Of a stretch of DNA of 64,000 bases, positions 9,099 to 17,973 are shown piece after piece. Every line of letters starts with the position of its first letter. The first letter of the stretch is position 1. The position numbers and the translations under genes are program-made. The DNA comes from Verrucomicrobiales bacterium. Lineage in GTDB: Bacteria; Verrucomicrobiota; Verrucomicrobiia; Verrucomicrobiales; DEV007. The stretch lies in the NCBI GenBank assembly GCA_021648365.1, contig JAKISY010000004.1, forward strand, positions 40,078-104,077. Reading direction: 5' to 3'. The notes under the pieces are model-generated. The model did no database searches and was not told the DNA's origin. It worked only from the letters and a program-made list of their open reading frames with translations.

Positions 9099-10118
9099 AT
9101 GGAGACTGCAAGTGAAGAAAAATCGATGTTAGCGTCTGAAACGCTGACTTTTGAAAACCCGCAATTTTTGCAATCGTTGTTTGCCAACGATTTGAGCTTA
9201 CTAAAAGAGTTGCAGCAGAAGTTTTGTGTGAAGGTGATCACGCGAGATGGATGGCTGAGGATCGAGGGGGATCCTAGACAGGTGGGAAAAGCTAAAGCGG
9301 TCTTTGGGGTGTTGGAATCGGTGCTGCGCAAGGGTGGAGAGATCAATGCCCACGCCTTTAATTTGGCGATGCAGCAAGAGTTGGCCGAAGGCGGAGAGTC
9401 TGCTAGCAAACTGCTGAGGAAAGGTGTTTTGCAAGAGTTTGCTGATTTAAGATTATTGGGATCAGCAAGTAAGCCTGCGGTGATGCCGAGAACCTCAGGA
9501 CAGTTGAATTATCTGAAAACTTTGCAAAAGAACGATGTGGTTTTCGGTCTCGGACCAGCAGGCACGGGTAAGACCTTTCTGGCAATGGCGCATGCTTTGC
9601 AGCAATTAAAGGATCGTAAGATCGATCGTATTATCGTGACTCGACCAGCAGTGGAAGCGGGCGAGGCTTTGGGTTTTTTGCCAGGTGACCTGCAGGATAA
9701 GGTATTGCCTTATTTGCGTCCACTCTACGATGCGCTTTATGAGATGTTGGAAGGGGACGAAGCGCAGAAATTGATCGACAAAAATTTGATCGAAGTGGCG
9801 CCACTGGCTTACATGCGGGGTAGGACTTTGAATCGAGCTTACGTTATCCTCGATGAAGGGCAGAACGCCACTCGCGAACAGATGCTGATGTTTTTGACTC
9901 GTTTGGGGGAGGGTTCCAAATGCGTGGTGACGGGGGACCCCTCGCAGATCGATTTACGGCCGAGGAAGTTGTCGGGATTGCTGGAGGCGATGGAATTGTT
10001 GCGAGGGGTGGAGAGCATCGCTTTCGCTCAATTTGATCGCAGCGATGTGGTGCGACATCCGGTGGTGGAACGGATCATCGCGGCGTATGAGAAGCGCGGG
10101 GAGCAAGTTTCACCATGA
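9099..10118 (+). CDS. phoH: PhoH family ATPase
   Basis: PhoH proteins are cytoplasmic P-loop ATPases linked to RNA metabolism. 339 residues from ATG 9099; a longer reading from TTG 9066 would overlap the upstream gene. There is an N-terminal KH-like region (about residues 30-75: VKVITRDGWLRIEGDPRQV) as in the longer PhoH proteins, then Walker A GPAGTGKTF near residue 153, a TRPAVEAGEALGFLPGD motif, a Walker B-like VILDEGQNAT near 250 and a VVTGDPSQIDL motif. It is complete and typical. No ybeY lies directly downstream, although the two are often neighbours in other bacteria. Confidence 0.93.
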   Translation: METASEEKSMLASETLTFENPQFLQSLFANDLSLLKELQQKFCVKVITRDGWLRIEGDPRQVGKAKAVFGVLESVLRKGGEINAHAFNLAMQQELAEGGESASKLLRKGVLQEFADLRLLGSASKPAVMPRTSGQLNYLKTLQKNDVVFGLGPAGTGKTFLAMAHALQQLKDRKIDRIIVTRPAVEAGEALGFLPGDLQDKVLPYLRPLYDALYEMLEGDEAQKLIDKNLIEVAPLAYMRGRTLNRAYVILDEGQNATREQMLMFLTRLGEGSKCVVTGDPSQIDLRPRKLSGLLEAMELLRGVESIAFAQFDRSDVVRHPVVERIIAAYEKRGEQVSP

Positions 10119-10155
10119 AGCTCATGAAGGAACTGAAGAATGAGGGGGAGAAGAT

Positions 10156-10551
10156 TCAGTTGGGGAGAGGCGGGAGTAGTCCGATTTGAGTGGGATTGTC
10201 GGGCTTGTATTTGAATTGGATGTTATTTCCTGGAGCAAGTAAGGCGTTGTAATCTGTGTTGGAGATGCGGTTGAAGGATCGAAATAGTTTTTTATTATAG
10301 GTGGTGGAGTCAACTCTGTATTGGATTTCAAGAGCGATAGATATTCGGGTCCTGGGAGGATTGTAATCACTTGCGTGTGATCGTTCAGTGACCGTTGAGG
10401 TATTTATTTTCGCAGAAACGACAGGCCAATTAAGAATTTGCTGACTTTTTCGAATCCGCTGCTCTTGTTTCCATATCATCGTTCCGAGAATGACCGCGAG
10501 CAAGGCGTAAGCAACGGAGTAATGTCGTAAGTGGTAAGCGAAGTCTTTCAA
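10156..10551 (-). CDS. DUF3592-like membrane protein
   Basis: 131 residues. One N-terminal hydrophobic segment (YALLAVILGTMIW, about residues 14-27) is followed by a beta-rich domain: NWPVVSAKINTSTV, IALEIQYRVDSTTY and a C-terminal YKPDNPTQIGLLP motif. That pattern (a short anchor, then alternating strands, then Y-x-P-x-N-P) is characteristic of DUF3592. Function is unknown. It is a single gene, convergent with phoH. Confidence 0.6.
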   Translation of the reverse strand: MKDFAYHLRHYSVAYALLAVILGTMIWKQEQRIRKSQQILNWPVVSAKINTSTVTERSHASDYNPPRTRISIALEIQYRVDSTTYNKKLFRSFNRISNTDYNALLAPGNNIQFKYKPDNPTQIGLLPPLPN

Positions 10552-10829
10552 ATGTTCCCGGTAGAGATTTTTTATTACTAGGAAGGAAGCCTTATTTATT
10601 TAGTTAGATAACAAAGTCTATCATGTTGGAGATTGTGTGAATGCATTTCAGTTTCATTTTTTGTGACTATTCAGATTCACCCGAGTGCTTCTGCCTTTGC
10701 CCGCTGATCATTCAGAATAGCTGCGTCAACTCGCAGCACTCCAAAGCGCTCCTACCTTGGAAGTTTATTGGGGGGGGCTCCCTCTAGGTAAATTTTGGTG
10801 GTGGAAACTGCGCCACTTATTAAAAGTAC

Positions 10830-10860
10830 AAAAAAAACGGACGAGCTTGCGCTCGTCCGT
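10830..10860 (-). terminator. groEL terminator
   Basis: Perfect 10-bp stem (ACGGACGAGC 10837-10846 and GCTCGTCCGT 10851-10860) with a TTGC-type tetraloop. On the minus strand it is followed by eight T residues (10830-10837). Confidence 0.9.
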
Positions 10861-10892
10861 TTGAATTTTGACAGTTGATGTTGTCAGCAAGT

Positions 10893-10919
10893 GGCACCTG
10901 CTCCATTTGAGCAGGTGCC
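10893..10919 (-). terminator. Second stem-loop between groEL and its terminator
   Basis: Perfect 11-bp stem (GGCACCTGCTC 10893-10903, GAGCAGGTGCC 10909-10919) with a 5-base loop, 13 bp after the groEL stop and before the T-tracted hairpin. It has no U-tract, so it may be an mRNA-stabilising 3' structure rather than a terminator. Confidence 0.55.
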
Positions 10920-10931
10920 GGTTTGCAAATT

Positions 10932-12575
10932 TTACATCATGCCGCCCATTCCGCCCATGCCACCCATTCCGTGGTCATGACCGCCTTCGGCAGCTTCTTC
11001 TTTTTCAGGGATGTCTGTGATCAGACATTCTGTTGTCAGAAGTAATCCGGAGATCGATGCAGCGTTCTGAAGTGCGCTGCGAGTGACCTTAGTCGGGTCA
11101 ACCACACCACCTTTAACGAGGTCTTCGTATTCGTCTTTAGCGACATTGTAACCAATGTTGCCTTTTTCATTTTTCACGTGTTCACAGATGAGAGCACCTT
11201 CACGACCAGCATTGATTGCCAATTGACGGAGCGGAGCATCCACAGCGCGAGCTACGATCTCTGCGCCCGTGGCTTCGTCGCCTTCGAGTCCGAGGTCGCC
11301 AACCGCTGCTTGAGCACGGATGAGAGCAGTTCCGCCCCCTGGCACGATGCCTTCCTCAACCGCGGCGCGTGTTGCATGCAGAGCATCTTCAACACGAGCT
11401 TTTTTCTCTTTCATTTCAGTTTCGGTTGCTGCTCCGACATTGATGACGGCTACGCCGCCTGCCAGTTTAGCAAGACGTTCCTGCAGTTTTTCACGATCAT
11501 AATCAGAAGTGGTTTCTTCGATCTGACGACGAATCTGATTGACGCGTCCGCTGATGCCGTCGCTATCACCTCCACCTTCGATGATGGTGGTGTCTTCTTT
11601 AGTGATGGTGACACGCTTGGCTGAACCGAGGTCTTCGAGACCAACGCTTTCCAATTTGATGCCAAGATCTTCAGTGATCACACGTCCACCGGTGAGGATG
11701 GAGATGTCTTCGAGCATAGCTTTACGACGATCACCAAATCCAGGTGCTTTAACAGCAGCCACGTTCAGAGTTCCGCGAATTTTGTTCACTACCAGAGCTG
11801 CAAGAGCTTCGCCTTCCACGTCTTCTGACAAGATGAGGAATGGACGTCCGCTTTGAGCTACTTTTTCCAACAAAGGAAGAAGGTCTTTCAAGTTGGTGAT
11901 TTTTTTCTCGTGGATGAGGATGTAAACATCTTCAAGGATGGTTTCCATGCTCTCTGCATCAGTTACGAAATAAGGAGAAAGGTATCCTTTGTCGAACTGC
12001 ATTCCCTCAACAACGTCGAGAGTGGTTTCGATGCCTTTGGCTTCTTCCACTGTGATGGTGCCGTCTTTGCCGACTTTGTCCATCGCGTCAGCGATGATAC
12101 CGCCGATTTCGGTGTCCCAGTTAGCTGATACGGTAGCAACCTGAGCGATTTCTTTAGCGTCAGTCACCTCGGTAGAGATGGCTTTGAGCTGTTCCACCAC
12201 TGCTGCTGAAGCTTTTTGGATTCCGCGTTGCAGTGAGATCGGGTTAGCGCCAGCTGTCACATTGCGAAGACCTTCTGTGAAGATGGCTTCAGCAAGAACG
12301 GTAGCTGTCGTGGTTCCGTCACCAGCGATGTCAGAAGTTTTTGAAGAAACTTCTTTGATCAACTGAGCACCCATATTTTCGAATGGGCAAGTCAATTCGA
12401 TTTCTTTAGCCACGGTCACACCGTCTTTGGTGATGGTAGGGCTACCGAATTTTTTGTCGAGGATGACATTGCGACCTGCAGGTCCGAGTGTTGCTTTCAC
12501 TGCGCGAGCCAGTTTGGATGCGCCGCGAAGCAATGCGTGACGAGCTTCCTCGTCGAATTTAAGTTGTTTAGCCAT
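10932..12575 (-). CDS. groEL: Chaperonin GroEL
   Basis: The 60-kDa chaperonin subunit that folds proteins in a double-ring cage with GroES. 547 residues, the normal length. It has the nucleotide site VKATLGPAGRNV near residue 27 and GDGTTTATVL near 86, the VEEGIVPGGGTAL motif near 402, and the typical GGM-repeat tail (GMGGMGGMGGMM). It lies 44 bp downstream of groES in the usual operon order. No CIRCE inverted repeat is visible upstream of groES. Confidence 0.98.
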   Translation of the reverse strand: MAKQLKFDEEARHALLRGASKLARAVKATLGPAGRNVILDKKFGSPTITKDGVTVAKEIELTCPFENMGAQLIKEVSSKTSDIAGDGTTTATVLAEAIFTEGLRNVTAGANPISLQRGIQKASAAVVEQLKAISTEVTDAKEIAQVATVSANWDTEIGGIIADAMDKVGKDGTITVEEAKGIETTLDVVEGMQFDKGYLSPYFVTDAESMETILEDVYILIHEKKITNLKDLLPLLEKVAQSGRPFLILSEDVEGEALAALVVNKIRGTLNVAAVKAPGFGDRRKAMLEDISILTGGRVITEDLGIKLESVGLEDLGSAKRVTITKEDTTIIEGGGDSDGISGRVNQIRRQIEETTSDYDREKLQERLAKLAGGVAVINVGAATETEMKEKKARVEDALHATRAAVEEGIVPGGGTALIRAQAAVGDLGLEGDEATGAEIVARAVDAPLRQLAINAGREGALICEHVKNEKGNIGYNVAKDEYEDLVKGGVVDPTKVTRSALQNAASISGLLLTTECLITDIPEKEEAAEGGHDHGMGGMGGMGGMM

Positions 12576-12619
12576 AATTTATATTATTAAGGTTTGGTTA
12601 TTTTAGGTTAGATCAATGA

Positions 12620-12916
12620 TTACCCTTCGATAATTCCGAGGATGTCCATTTCATTAAGGATGAGGCATTCTTCGCCGTCGATTTTGACGTCGGTTCCGCC
12701 GTATTTGGAGATGAGAACTTTGTCGCCCACCTTGACGGTGAATTCGATTTCTTTTCCATCTTCGTCTTTCCCAGTGCCAAGTGCGATCACTGTAGCGTCC
12801 TGGGGTTTTTCTTTTGCACTGTCGGGAAGAAAGATGCCGCCTTCGGACTTCTGTTCATCATCTTCAATGCGTTTCACCAGCACACGCGTGCCGAGAGGTC
12901 TGATTGTTGTAGCCAT
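12620..12916 (-). CDS. groES: Co-chaperonin GroES
   Basis: 98 residues. It caps the GroEL ring. The beta-barrel start RPLGTRVLVKR, the mobile-loop region (EQKSEGGIFLPDSAKEKPQ, residues 21-39) and the C-terminal GEECLILNEMDILGII are all clear. First gene of the groES-groEL operon. The 161-bp gap to dnaK probably holds its promoter, which I cannot define. Confidence 0.97.
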   Translation of the reverse strand: MATTIRPLGTRVLVKRIEDDEQKSEGGIFLPDSAKEKPQDATVIALGTGKDEDGKEIEFTVKVGDKVLISKYGGTDVKIDGEECLILNEMDILGIIEG

Positions 12917-13077
12917 ACTATTAGTTGGTTATTGTGTGTTTCTCGTTGTAGTTCTGTTTTTCTTTTGCGTGACTTTCGATTTCCCGTGGGGATCAGACGG
13001 AAGCATTGCTAGAGAAAAACACAACGCCCGGATTCATTTGCCAGAGTGGAAAACGGATCCGGACGAAAGGGTTCGGG

Positions 13078-15021
13078 TTATTTCTTTTCTTCTTCGTCAT
13101 CGACGACCTCAAAGTCGGCATCGACTACTTTGCCTTTGGCTTGTTTGGGGTCGTCGCTTTCTTCGCCTTCGGGGGCTGCTCCAGCATCGGATTCGCCAGC
13201 ACTAGCTTCGGCACCTGCCGCTTGAGCTGCCGCGGCGATTTCGCCAAAGAGTTTCTCTAACTCGTCGGTGGCGGACTTGATCTGCTCGCTGTCCTCCGTT
13301 TTGAGAGCTTCTTCCACTTTGGTGACGGCGTCGTCGATCGGTTTGATCTGGTCGCCACTCAGTTTATCACCGAGTTCTTCTTTTTGTTTTTTGACTTGGT
13401 AAACCAAGTTGTCGGCTTTGTTTTTAACTTCGACAGACTCAAAACGTTTGCGGTCCTGTTCGGCATACTCTTCTGCATCGCGCTTGGCTTTTTCGATTTC
13501 TTTGTCATCTAGACCACTAGAGCCTTCGATGGAAATTTTTTGCTCTTTGCCTGTGCCTTGATCCTTGGCGGATACATGCAAGATGCCATTGGCGTCGATG
13601 TCAAAAGTGACTTCGATTTGCGGTGTGCCTCGCGGAGCAGGCGGGATGCCGTCTAAGCGGAAGTTACCGAGCTTTTTATTGTCGCTTAGCATTTTGCGTT
13701 CTCCCTGACAGACGACGATATCAACCGAGGGTTGGCTGTCTGCTGCGGTAGAGAAAGTCTGTGACTTCTTCGCTGGCACTGTGGTATTACGATCAATCAT
13801 TGGGGTAGCAACGCCACCCATGGTTTCGAGTGATAGGGTCAAAGGAGTCACGTCGAGCAGTAGCACATCTTTGACGTCGCCTTGCAATACGCCGCCCTGG
13901 ATGGCAGCTCCTACGGCGACCACTTCATCGGGATTGACTCCGCGATGGGGCTCTTTGCCGATCAAGTCGCGAGCGGTGTCGAGCACTTTGGGCATGCGGG
14001 TCATGCCGCCTACTAGCACTAGCTCGTCGATGTCTCCTTTTGGCACATCGGCTTCTTTCAAGCAAGCCTCCACGGGTCCTTTGGTTTTCTCGAATAGGGA
14101 ATCGGTTAGTTGCTCGAATTTTGAGCGAGTGAGTTCCAGTTGAATGTGCTTGGGTCCGGTCTGGTCTGCGGTGATGAACGGCAGATTGATGTCGTAGCTC
14201 TGTGAAGAGGAAAGCGCGATTTTAGCTTTTTCGGCTTCTTCGCGAATACGTTGTAGCGCATCGGCTTGTTTACCCAAATCTACGCTATTGGCTTTTTTGA
14301 AATCGTCGATGATCCAATCGATGATTGCATTGTCCCAGTCGTCTCCGCCGAGTTGGGTGTCGCCATCGGTGCCGAGCACTTCAAAAACGCCATCGCCGAT
14401 CTCAAGGACGGAGATGTCGAAGGTTCCACCACCTAGATCGTAAACAGCGATTTTTTCATCCGCTTTTTTATCAAGGCCATATGCCAATGATGCGGCGGTT
14501 GGCTCGTTGATGATGCGTTTGACCTCTAATCCAGCGATTTCACCAGCTGCTTTGGTAGCGTTCCTTTGCGAATCGTTGAAATAAGCGGGAACGGTGATCA
14601 CTGCCTGAGTGATCTTCTCACCTAGCTTGGCTTCTGCGTCGGCTTTCAGCTTGCTAAGGATCATCGCTGAGATTTCCTGGGGGCTGAAGGTTTTAGTTTC
14701 ACCACCGGTTTCGACTTCGATGTGTGCATCGCCATTGGCGGCTTCGACGATTTTGTAAGGAGATCTTTTATCGTTGTCAGACAGCTCAGAAAATTTACGT
14801 CCGATCAGACGCTTTGCCGAGAAAATGGTATTTTTGGGGTTGGTGATCGCTTGGCGTTTGGCGGCTTGACCTACTAGTCGTTCGCCATCTTTGGCGAAGG
14901 CTACGATGGATGGCGTGGTGCGTGCACCTTCGGAGTTTTCCAAAACGGTGGATTCGCCCGCTTCCATGACGGCCATGCAAGAGTTAGTGGTGCCTAAATC
15001 GATTCCTAGAATTTTGCTCAT
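13078..15021 (-). CDS. dnaK: Chaperone DnaK (Hsp70)
   Basis: 647 residues. The ATPase domain starts KILGIDLGTTNSC and includes the linker-proximal VVAVGAAIQGGVL and DVLLLDVTPLTLSLETMGG. The substrate-binding domain and acidic lid follow, with the tail ADFEVVDDEEEKK. Typical length and order. No grpE or dnaJ is adjacent. It lies just upstream of groES-groEL on the same strand, so the three major chaperone genes form a block. Confidence 0.98.
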   Translation of the reverse strand: MSKILGIDLGTTNSCMAVMEAGESTVLENSEGARTTPSIVAFAKDGERLVGQAAKRQAITNPKNTIFSAKRLIGRKFSELSDNDKRSPYKIVEAANGDAHIEVETGGETKTFSPQEISAMILSKLKADAEAKLGEKITQAVITVPAYFNDSQRNATKAAGEIAGLEVKRIINEPTAASLAYGLDKKADEKIAVYDLGGGTFDISVLEIGDGVFEVLGTDGDTQLGGDDWDNAIIDWIIDDFKKANSVDLGKQADALQRIREEAEKAKIALSSSQSYDINLPFITADQTGPKHIQLELTRSKFEQLTDSLFEKTKGPVEACLKEADVPKGDIDELVLVGGMTRMPKVLDTARDLIGKEPHRGVNPDEVVAVGAAIQGGVLQGDVKDVLLLDVTPLTLSLETMGGVATPMIDRNTTVPAKKSQTFSTAADSQPSVDIVVCQGERKMLSDNKKLGNFRLDGIPPAPRGTPQIEVTFDIDANGILHVSAKDQGTGKEQKISIEGSSGLDDKEIEKAKRDAEEYAEQDRKRFESVEVKNKADNLVYQVKKQKEELGDKLSGDQIKPIDDAVTKVEEALKTEDSEQIKSATDELEKLFGEIAAAAQAAGAEASAGESDAGAAPEGEESDDPKQAKGKVVDADFEVVDDEEEKK

Positions 15022-15435
15022 AATAAAAAATTTGGGTTAAGGTTAATAGAGTCAAGTGAGCTCCTATGAGAAATCACCTGCTGTTGATAGTTAATTTGAT
15101 TTGCGAAATCGATGTTATTTGATCATTCGGATCGCTCGATTCCACGCGTCTTGTGCCATTCTATAGCGCACGATGTGTGCCAATGCGGCGAAGTGAGTTG
15201 TAATCACCTGAAGGTAAGAGAGTTGTGCTTATTATAGGAAATACGACCTAGGTTCAAAGGCGGGAATTGTGAGACATAATGTCTCGTTTTTTGAGTGAAG
15301 CTGCGACACAATGTCCGAACGAGGCAGAATGACGCACTTTCGAGGCGAAGACGGGAGTCAATGAAAGAAATGAGGGCACAAAAAAGGCGCTCATTGCTGA
15401 GCGCCTTTTAATAAATAATAACTTACTAAGCTAGC
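15022..15435. other. 414-bp intergenic region upstream of dnaK
   Basis: No gene. It contains the dnaK promoter region, a short hairpin GAGACA-TAA-TGTCTC (15271-15285) followed by a T-run, a set of loosely repeated AATG-containing motifs (15271-15370), and the terminator of the beta-barrel gene at the right end. Confidence 0.5.
15380..15409 (-). terminator. Terminator of the beta-barrel gene
   Basis: Perfect stem GGCGCTCA (15386-15393) with TGAGCGCC (15398-15405) and a 4-base loop, extended by A/T pairs. T-runs on both sides make it potentially bidirectional, but the only gene running into it is the minus-strand one at 15436. Confidence 0.85.
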
Positions 15436-15963
15436 TTAGAAAGGAAGTCTAACTCCAAGACGAACGATCGTCGTGTCGGAGATGTTTCCACCAATCCAGT
15501 TGTAGCTGCCGTCAGCAAATAGACCGATGTTACCAAGAGCTGCTGGACGGTAGTCGACGCCAGCGCCGATTCTCCAGAGCGTTTCAGTAGAGCTGTTAGC
15601 AACCACGCCGCCACCACCAAACACGTAAGGTGCGATGCAAGCAGATTTGATTGGGAAGCGGAGCACTAGGTCAGCAGTTATAAAATGATGCACTGCTGGG
15701 TCGCTGTTGAATGCTGCGTAGTTAGTATCGATACCGATGTTTTCAGTAAAGAAGTAAGCGAAGCCAATACCTGCGCCAATAGCATCACTTCCACCACTTG
15801 GAAGTTCGCCAGCGAGGTATGCGCTCATTTCAAAACCAGGATCAAAAGCGGTACAACCAGCAACAGGTGCTGGAGCTACGGGTGCTTTTGCGCTATAATC
15901 TCCAGCAGTCGCGAGACTGAAAGAGGCCGTCAGGATTGCCAATGTGGACAACAGTTTTTTCAT
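15436..15963 (-). CDS. Small outer-membrane beta-barrel protein
   Basis: 175 residues with a clear signal peptide (MKKLLSTLAILTASFSLATA, residues 1-20). The mature part alternates short amphipathic strands and turns (FEMSAYLAGEL, IGFAYFFTENIGIDTNY, YVFGGGGVVAN, WRIGAGVDYRP, GLFADGSYNW) and ends in a terminal Phe after VRLGVRLPF, the standard signature for outer-membrane assembly. This suggests an eight-strand OmpA/OmpW-like barrel. Substrate or role unknown. Confidence 0.75.
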   Translation of the reverse strand: MKKLLSTLAILTASFSLATAGDYSAKAPVAPAPVAGCTAFDPGFEMSAYLAGELPSGGSDAIGAGIGFAYFFTENIGIDTNYAAFNSDPAVHHFITADLVLRFPIKSACIAPYVFGGGGVVANSSTETLWRIGAGVDYRPAALGNIGLFADGSYNWIGGNISDTTIVRLGVRLPF

Positions 15964-16221
15964 AATAATTTGATCCCGTGTTAAAAAGGATTTGTCTTAC
16001 ACTATCAACTCTTGAAAGAATTACAAGTTAGAAAATAAAAAAAATACATTTTTATTGATAAATAATAGGTCAAGAAGATGAAAGGCGAAAGGTGGGGGCA
16101 AGCAATATATTGGAAAAGTAGGTAAAGAGAAGCGTATTAAAACTTGCAGGACTTCACTTTGTCGTTATCTAGTAGCAGATTTTCGCTAGTTAAGAAGATT
16201 AGCAGAAAGTCCTTTTGAAAC

Positions 16222-16311
16222 GGATAGGTGCCAGAGTGGTCGATCGGGCACGCTTGGAAAGCGTGTGAGGCAGCAATGTCTCCGTGGGTTCGAATCCCAC
16301 CCTGTCCGCCA
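16222..16311 (+). tRNA. tRNA-Ser (anticodon GGA)
   Basis: A 90-base class II tRNA. The acceptor stem GGATAGG pairs with CCTGTCC. The anticodon arm is CACGC-TTGGAAA-GCGTG with anticodon GGA, a variable arm follows, then a T arm with GGTTCGAATC, discriminator G and an encoded CCA at 16309-16311. Confidence 0.97.
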
Positions 16312-16356
16312 TCAATATAAAAACCGAAACAAGCGAAGCGCGGTTTTTATATTGAT
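16311..16356 (+). terminator. 16-bp perfect hairpin directly after tRNA-Ser
   Basis: ATCAATATAAAAACCG (16311-16326) and its exact reverse complement (16341-16356) enclose a 14-base loop. It starts at the last A of the encoded CCA. The 3' arm contains TTTTTAT, so it may act as a terminator, although the stem is AT-rich. Confidence 0.55.
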
Positions 16357-16462
16357 ATCGAGGCCTGGGATGAGAACGCCGTTCGACTCGTAGCGAGTCT
16401 GCGAGCGGAGAGAGCCGCCAAAGCGAAGCGACGCGGATAATCTCACCTGGTCAAATCAACCC

Positions 16463-16918
16463 TCACCCTCGATTGAAGTGGGACATTTCGCGATCGGCTT
16501 CGCGTGTTTGCACGCGTTTTTTGAGGTCTTCGCGGCGGTCGCGATGAGCTTTGCCTTTACCTACGCCGATTTCAACTTTGACGCGTTTGTTTTTCCAGTA
16601 AACTCGTAAGGCAATGAGCACTGAGCCTTTGATCTCGGTGTAGGTGCGCAGTTTGTTGATTTCTTTACGGTGAAGTAAGAGCTTTCGCGGTGCCTTAGAT
16701 TCGTGCTGGGCGTGGCTAGCGTTTTCGTAGGGCTGGATATCGCAGCCGTAGAGAAAGACGTCGGTATTTTCCACCCGTGCGTAGGCGTCTCGGATGTTGA
16801 TCTTGCCGGCGCGAATGGACTTGACTTCAGTTCCCTTAAGGGAAATGCCTGCCTCGAAAGTTTCGCTGATGGTGAAATCGTGGCGAGCCTTGCGGTTGCT
16901 GGCGATTTCAGATTTCAT
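16463..16918 (-). CDS. smpB: SsrA-binding protein SmpB
   Basis: Binds tmRNA and brings it to stalled ribosomes. 151 residues with the family's signature start (NRKARHDFTISETFEAGISLKGTEVKSIR split over residues 6-34), the NIRDAYARV segment, the YENASHAQHE-type region, RKLLLHRKEI, and the basic tail (KGKAHRDRREDLKKR) needed for tmRNA accommodation. tmRNA itself is not in the window. Confidence 0.96.
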   Translation of the reverse strand: MKSEIASNRKARHDFTISETFEAGISLKGTEVKSIRAGKINIRDAYARVENTDVFLYGCDIQPYENASHAQHESKAPRKLLLHRKEINKLRTYTEIKGSVLIALRVYWKNKRVKVEIGVGKGKAHRDRREDLKKRVQTREADREMSHFNRG

Positions 16919-17010
16919 GATGGAATCGTGGGGCGCGTGTGACGCTGGTAGTGCAGATCTTTGTTATGATCAGTAGGGGGATGCGACGCGTATATCTGGA
17001 AAGGTGGATC

Positions 17011-17046
17011 GGGCATCCTGCCCGAGAATACATGGGCAGGATGCCC
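17011..17046. repeat. REP-like inverted repeat
   Basis: Two 13-bp arms, GGGCATCCTGCCC (17011-17023) and GGGCAGGATGCCC (17034-17046), form a perfect stem with a 10-base loop. Each arm is itself near-palindromic. It sits between smpB and rpoZ, just past the rpoZ stop. Confidence 0.7.
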
Positions 17047-17058
17047 ATGTTACATTGC

Positions 17059-17301
17059 TTAAACTTCAGCGGATGCTCCCAATCGCTCTTTGGCTTCTTC
17101 GGCTTCTTTGGTGCCGTCGAGCACGATTTTGCCTTCGATGATTTCGCGTAAAGCGACGTCAGCATAACCTTGGCTTGGTAGGCGATCCACGAGTGGGGTG
17201 CGTCCTAAGTTGAGTTGTTTGACGCGGCGGGACACCATGTTGATCAAGACGGTGGGCTCTGTGATGACTTCTGATGCTTGCTCGAGTAGTTCGCTTTTCA
17301 T
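17059..17301 (-). CDS. rpoZ: RNA polymerase omega subunit
   Basis: 80 residues from ATG 17301; an earlier in-frame ATG at 17379 would add 26 residues foreign to the family. The core ASEVITEPTVLINMVSRRVKQL, then YADVALREIIEGKI, matches omega. Omega aids assembly of RNA polymerase by holding beta-prime. The N-terminal segment is short and the C-terminus is Glu/Lys-rich. Identification rests on the central helix pair. Confidence 0.8.
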   Translation of the reverse strand: MKSELLEQASEVITEPTVLINMVSRRVKQLNLGRTPLVDRLPSQGYADVALREIIEGKIVLDGTKEAEEAKERLGASAEV

Positions 17302-17477
17302 GGTTTTAGGCTTTTGTCCGCAGTGTTTACCGAGGCGGATTGAAATGATTGAGATAGGTAAATCGAGAAGATTCGTCATTTGACGCGTTCTAGTCGGAGG
17401 TAGCTTTTAGCACACTTTATAGTCAAATCAATGAATTTGTCGCGGCAGCAAGATGTTTGCTGCGGTGTAGCGCCAAG

Positions 17478-17927
17478 TTATTTTTTCGAGAAGGTGATGC
17501 GCTTGAGGCGGGCGGAATCCGCTGGGCTCCAGGTTTTGATCTGGGGGTGGTCGGTGAAGTGGTTGTGCACCAATCGGCGGTGATAAGAATTGAGCGGCGG
17601 CATCTGTGCGGGTTCACTACTGTGTAGCACCCGTTCTGCTAGATGCTCGGCTTCATCGATCAAGCTTTGTTCTTGGATTTCTCTGTGGTGATCGATGTCC
17701 ACTCGGATGCGAGGGGCATCGCGATGTTGATTTTGCACGATGCGGTTGACGAGGTATTGGATGTCGTCGAGGCGTGCTCCATTGCTGCCGATCAGCAATT
17801 GTGGCTGACCTGTGAGCACCTGTATGGCGCAGTCGTCACGGGTGGTATCTATCTCGACTTCGGCGACAAAGCCGAGGTATCCGAGCATGGTGTCGAGAAC
17901 TTCGCGGGCAATTTGATTGGTTTCCAT
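17478..17927 (-). CDS. KH-R3H RNA-binding protein (Jag/KhpB-like)
   Basis: 149 residues. A KH domain (QPQLLIGSNGARLDDIQYLV, about residues 41-60) is followed by an R3H domain (PPLNSYHRRLVHNHFTDHP, about 109-127), in which the Arg and His of R3H are present. Jag/KhpB/EloR proteins bind RNA and are linked to cell elongation. The extra N-terminal Jag domain of Firmicutes proteins is absent. Position immediately downstream of yidC is the classic rpmH-rnpA-yidD-yidC-jag order. Confidence 0.88.
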   Translation of the reverse strand: METNQIAREVLDTMLGYLGFVAEVEIDTTRDDCAIQVLTGQPQLLIGSNGARLDDIQYLVNRIVQNQHRDAPRIRVDIDHHREIQEQSLIDEAEHLAERVLHSSEPAQMPPLNSYHRRLVHNHFTDHPQIKTWSPADSARLKRITFSKK

Positions 17928-17973
17928 GGGCAGGTTTGATTTTCTCCCATGATTGCGATCTTGCTCTCAAAGA

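Larger units (their letters stand above)
10552..10931. other. Intergenic region with two tandem hairpins
   Basis: No gene seen. The right half holds the two stem-loops listed separately downstream of groEL. The left half is AT-rich with no repeat that I can name. Confidence 0.6.

Noticed and set aside
12917..13077. CIRCE (HrcA) operator upstream of groES
   Set aside because: No TTAGCACTC-N9-GAGTGCTAA-like inverted repeat is present in either orientation.
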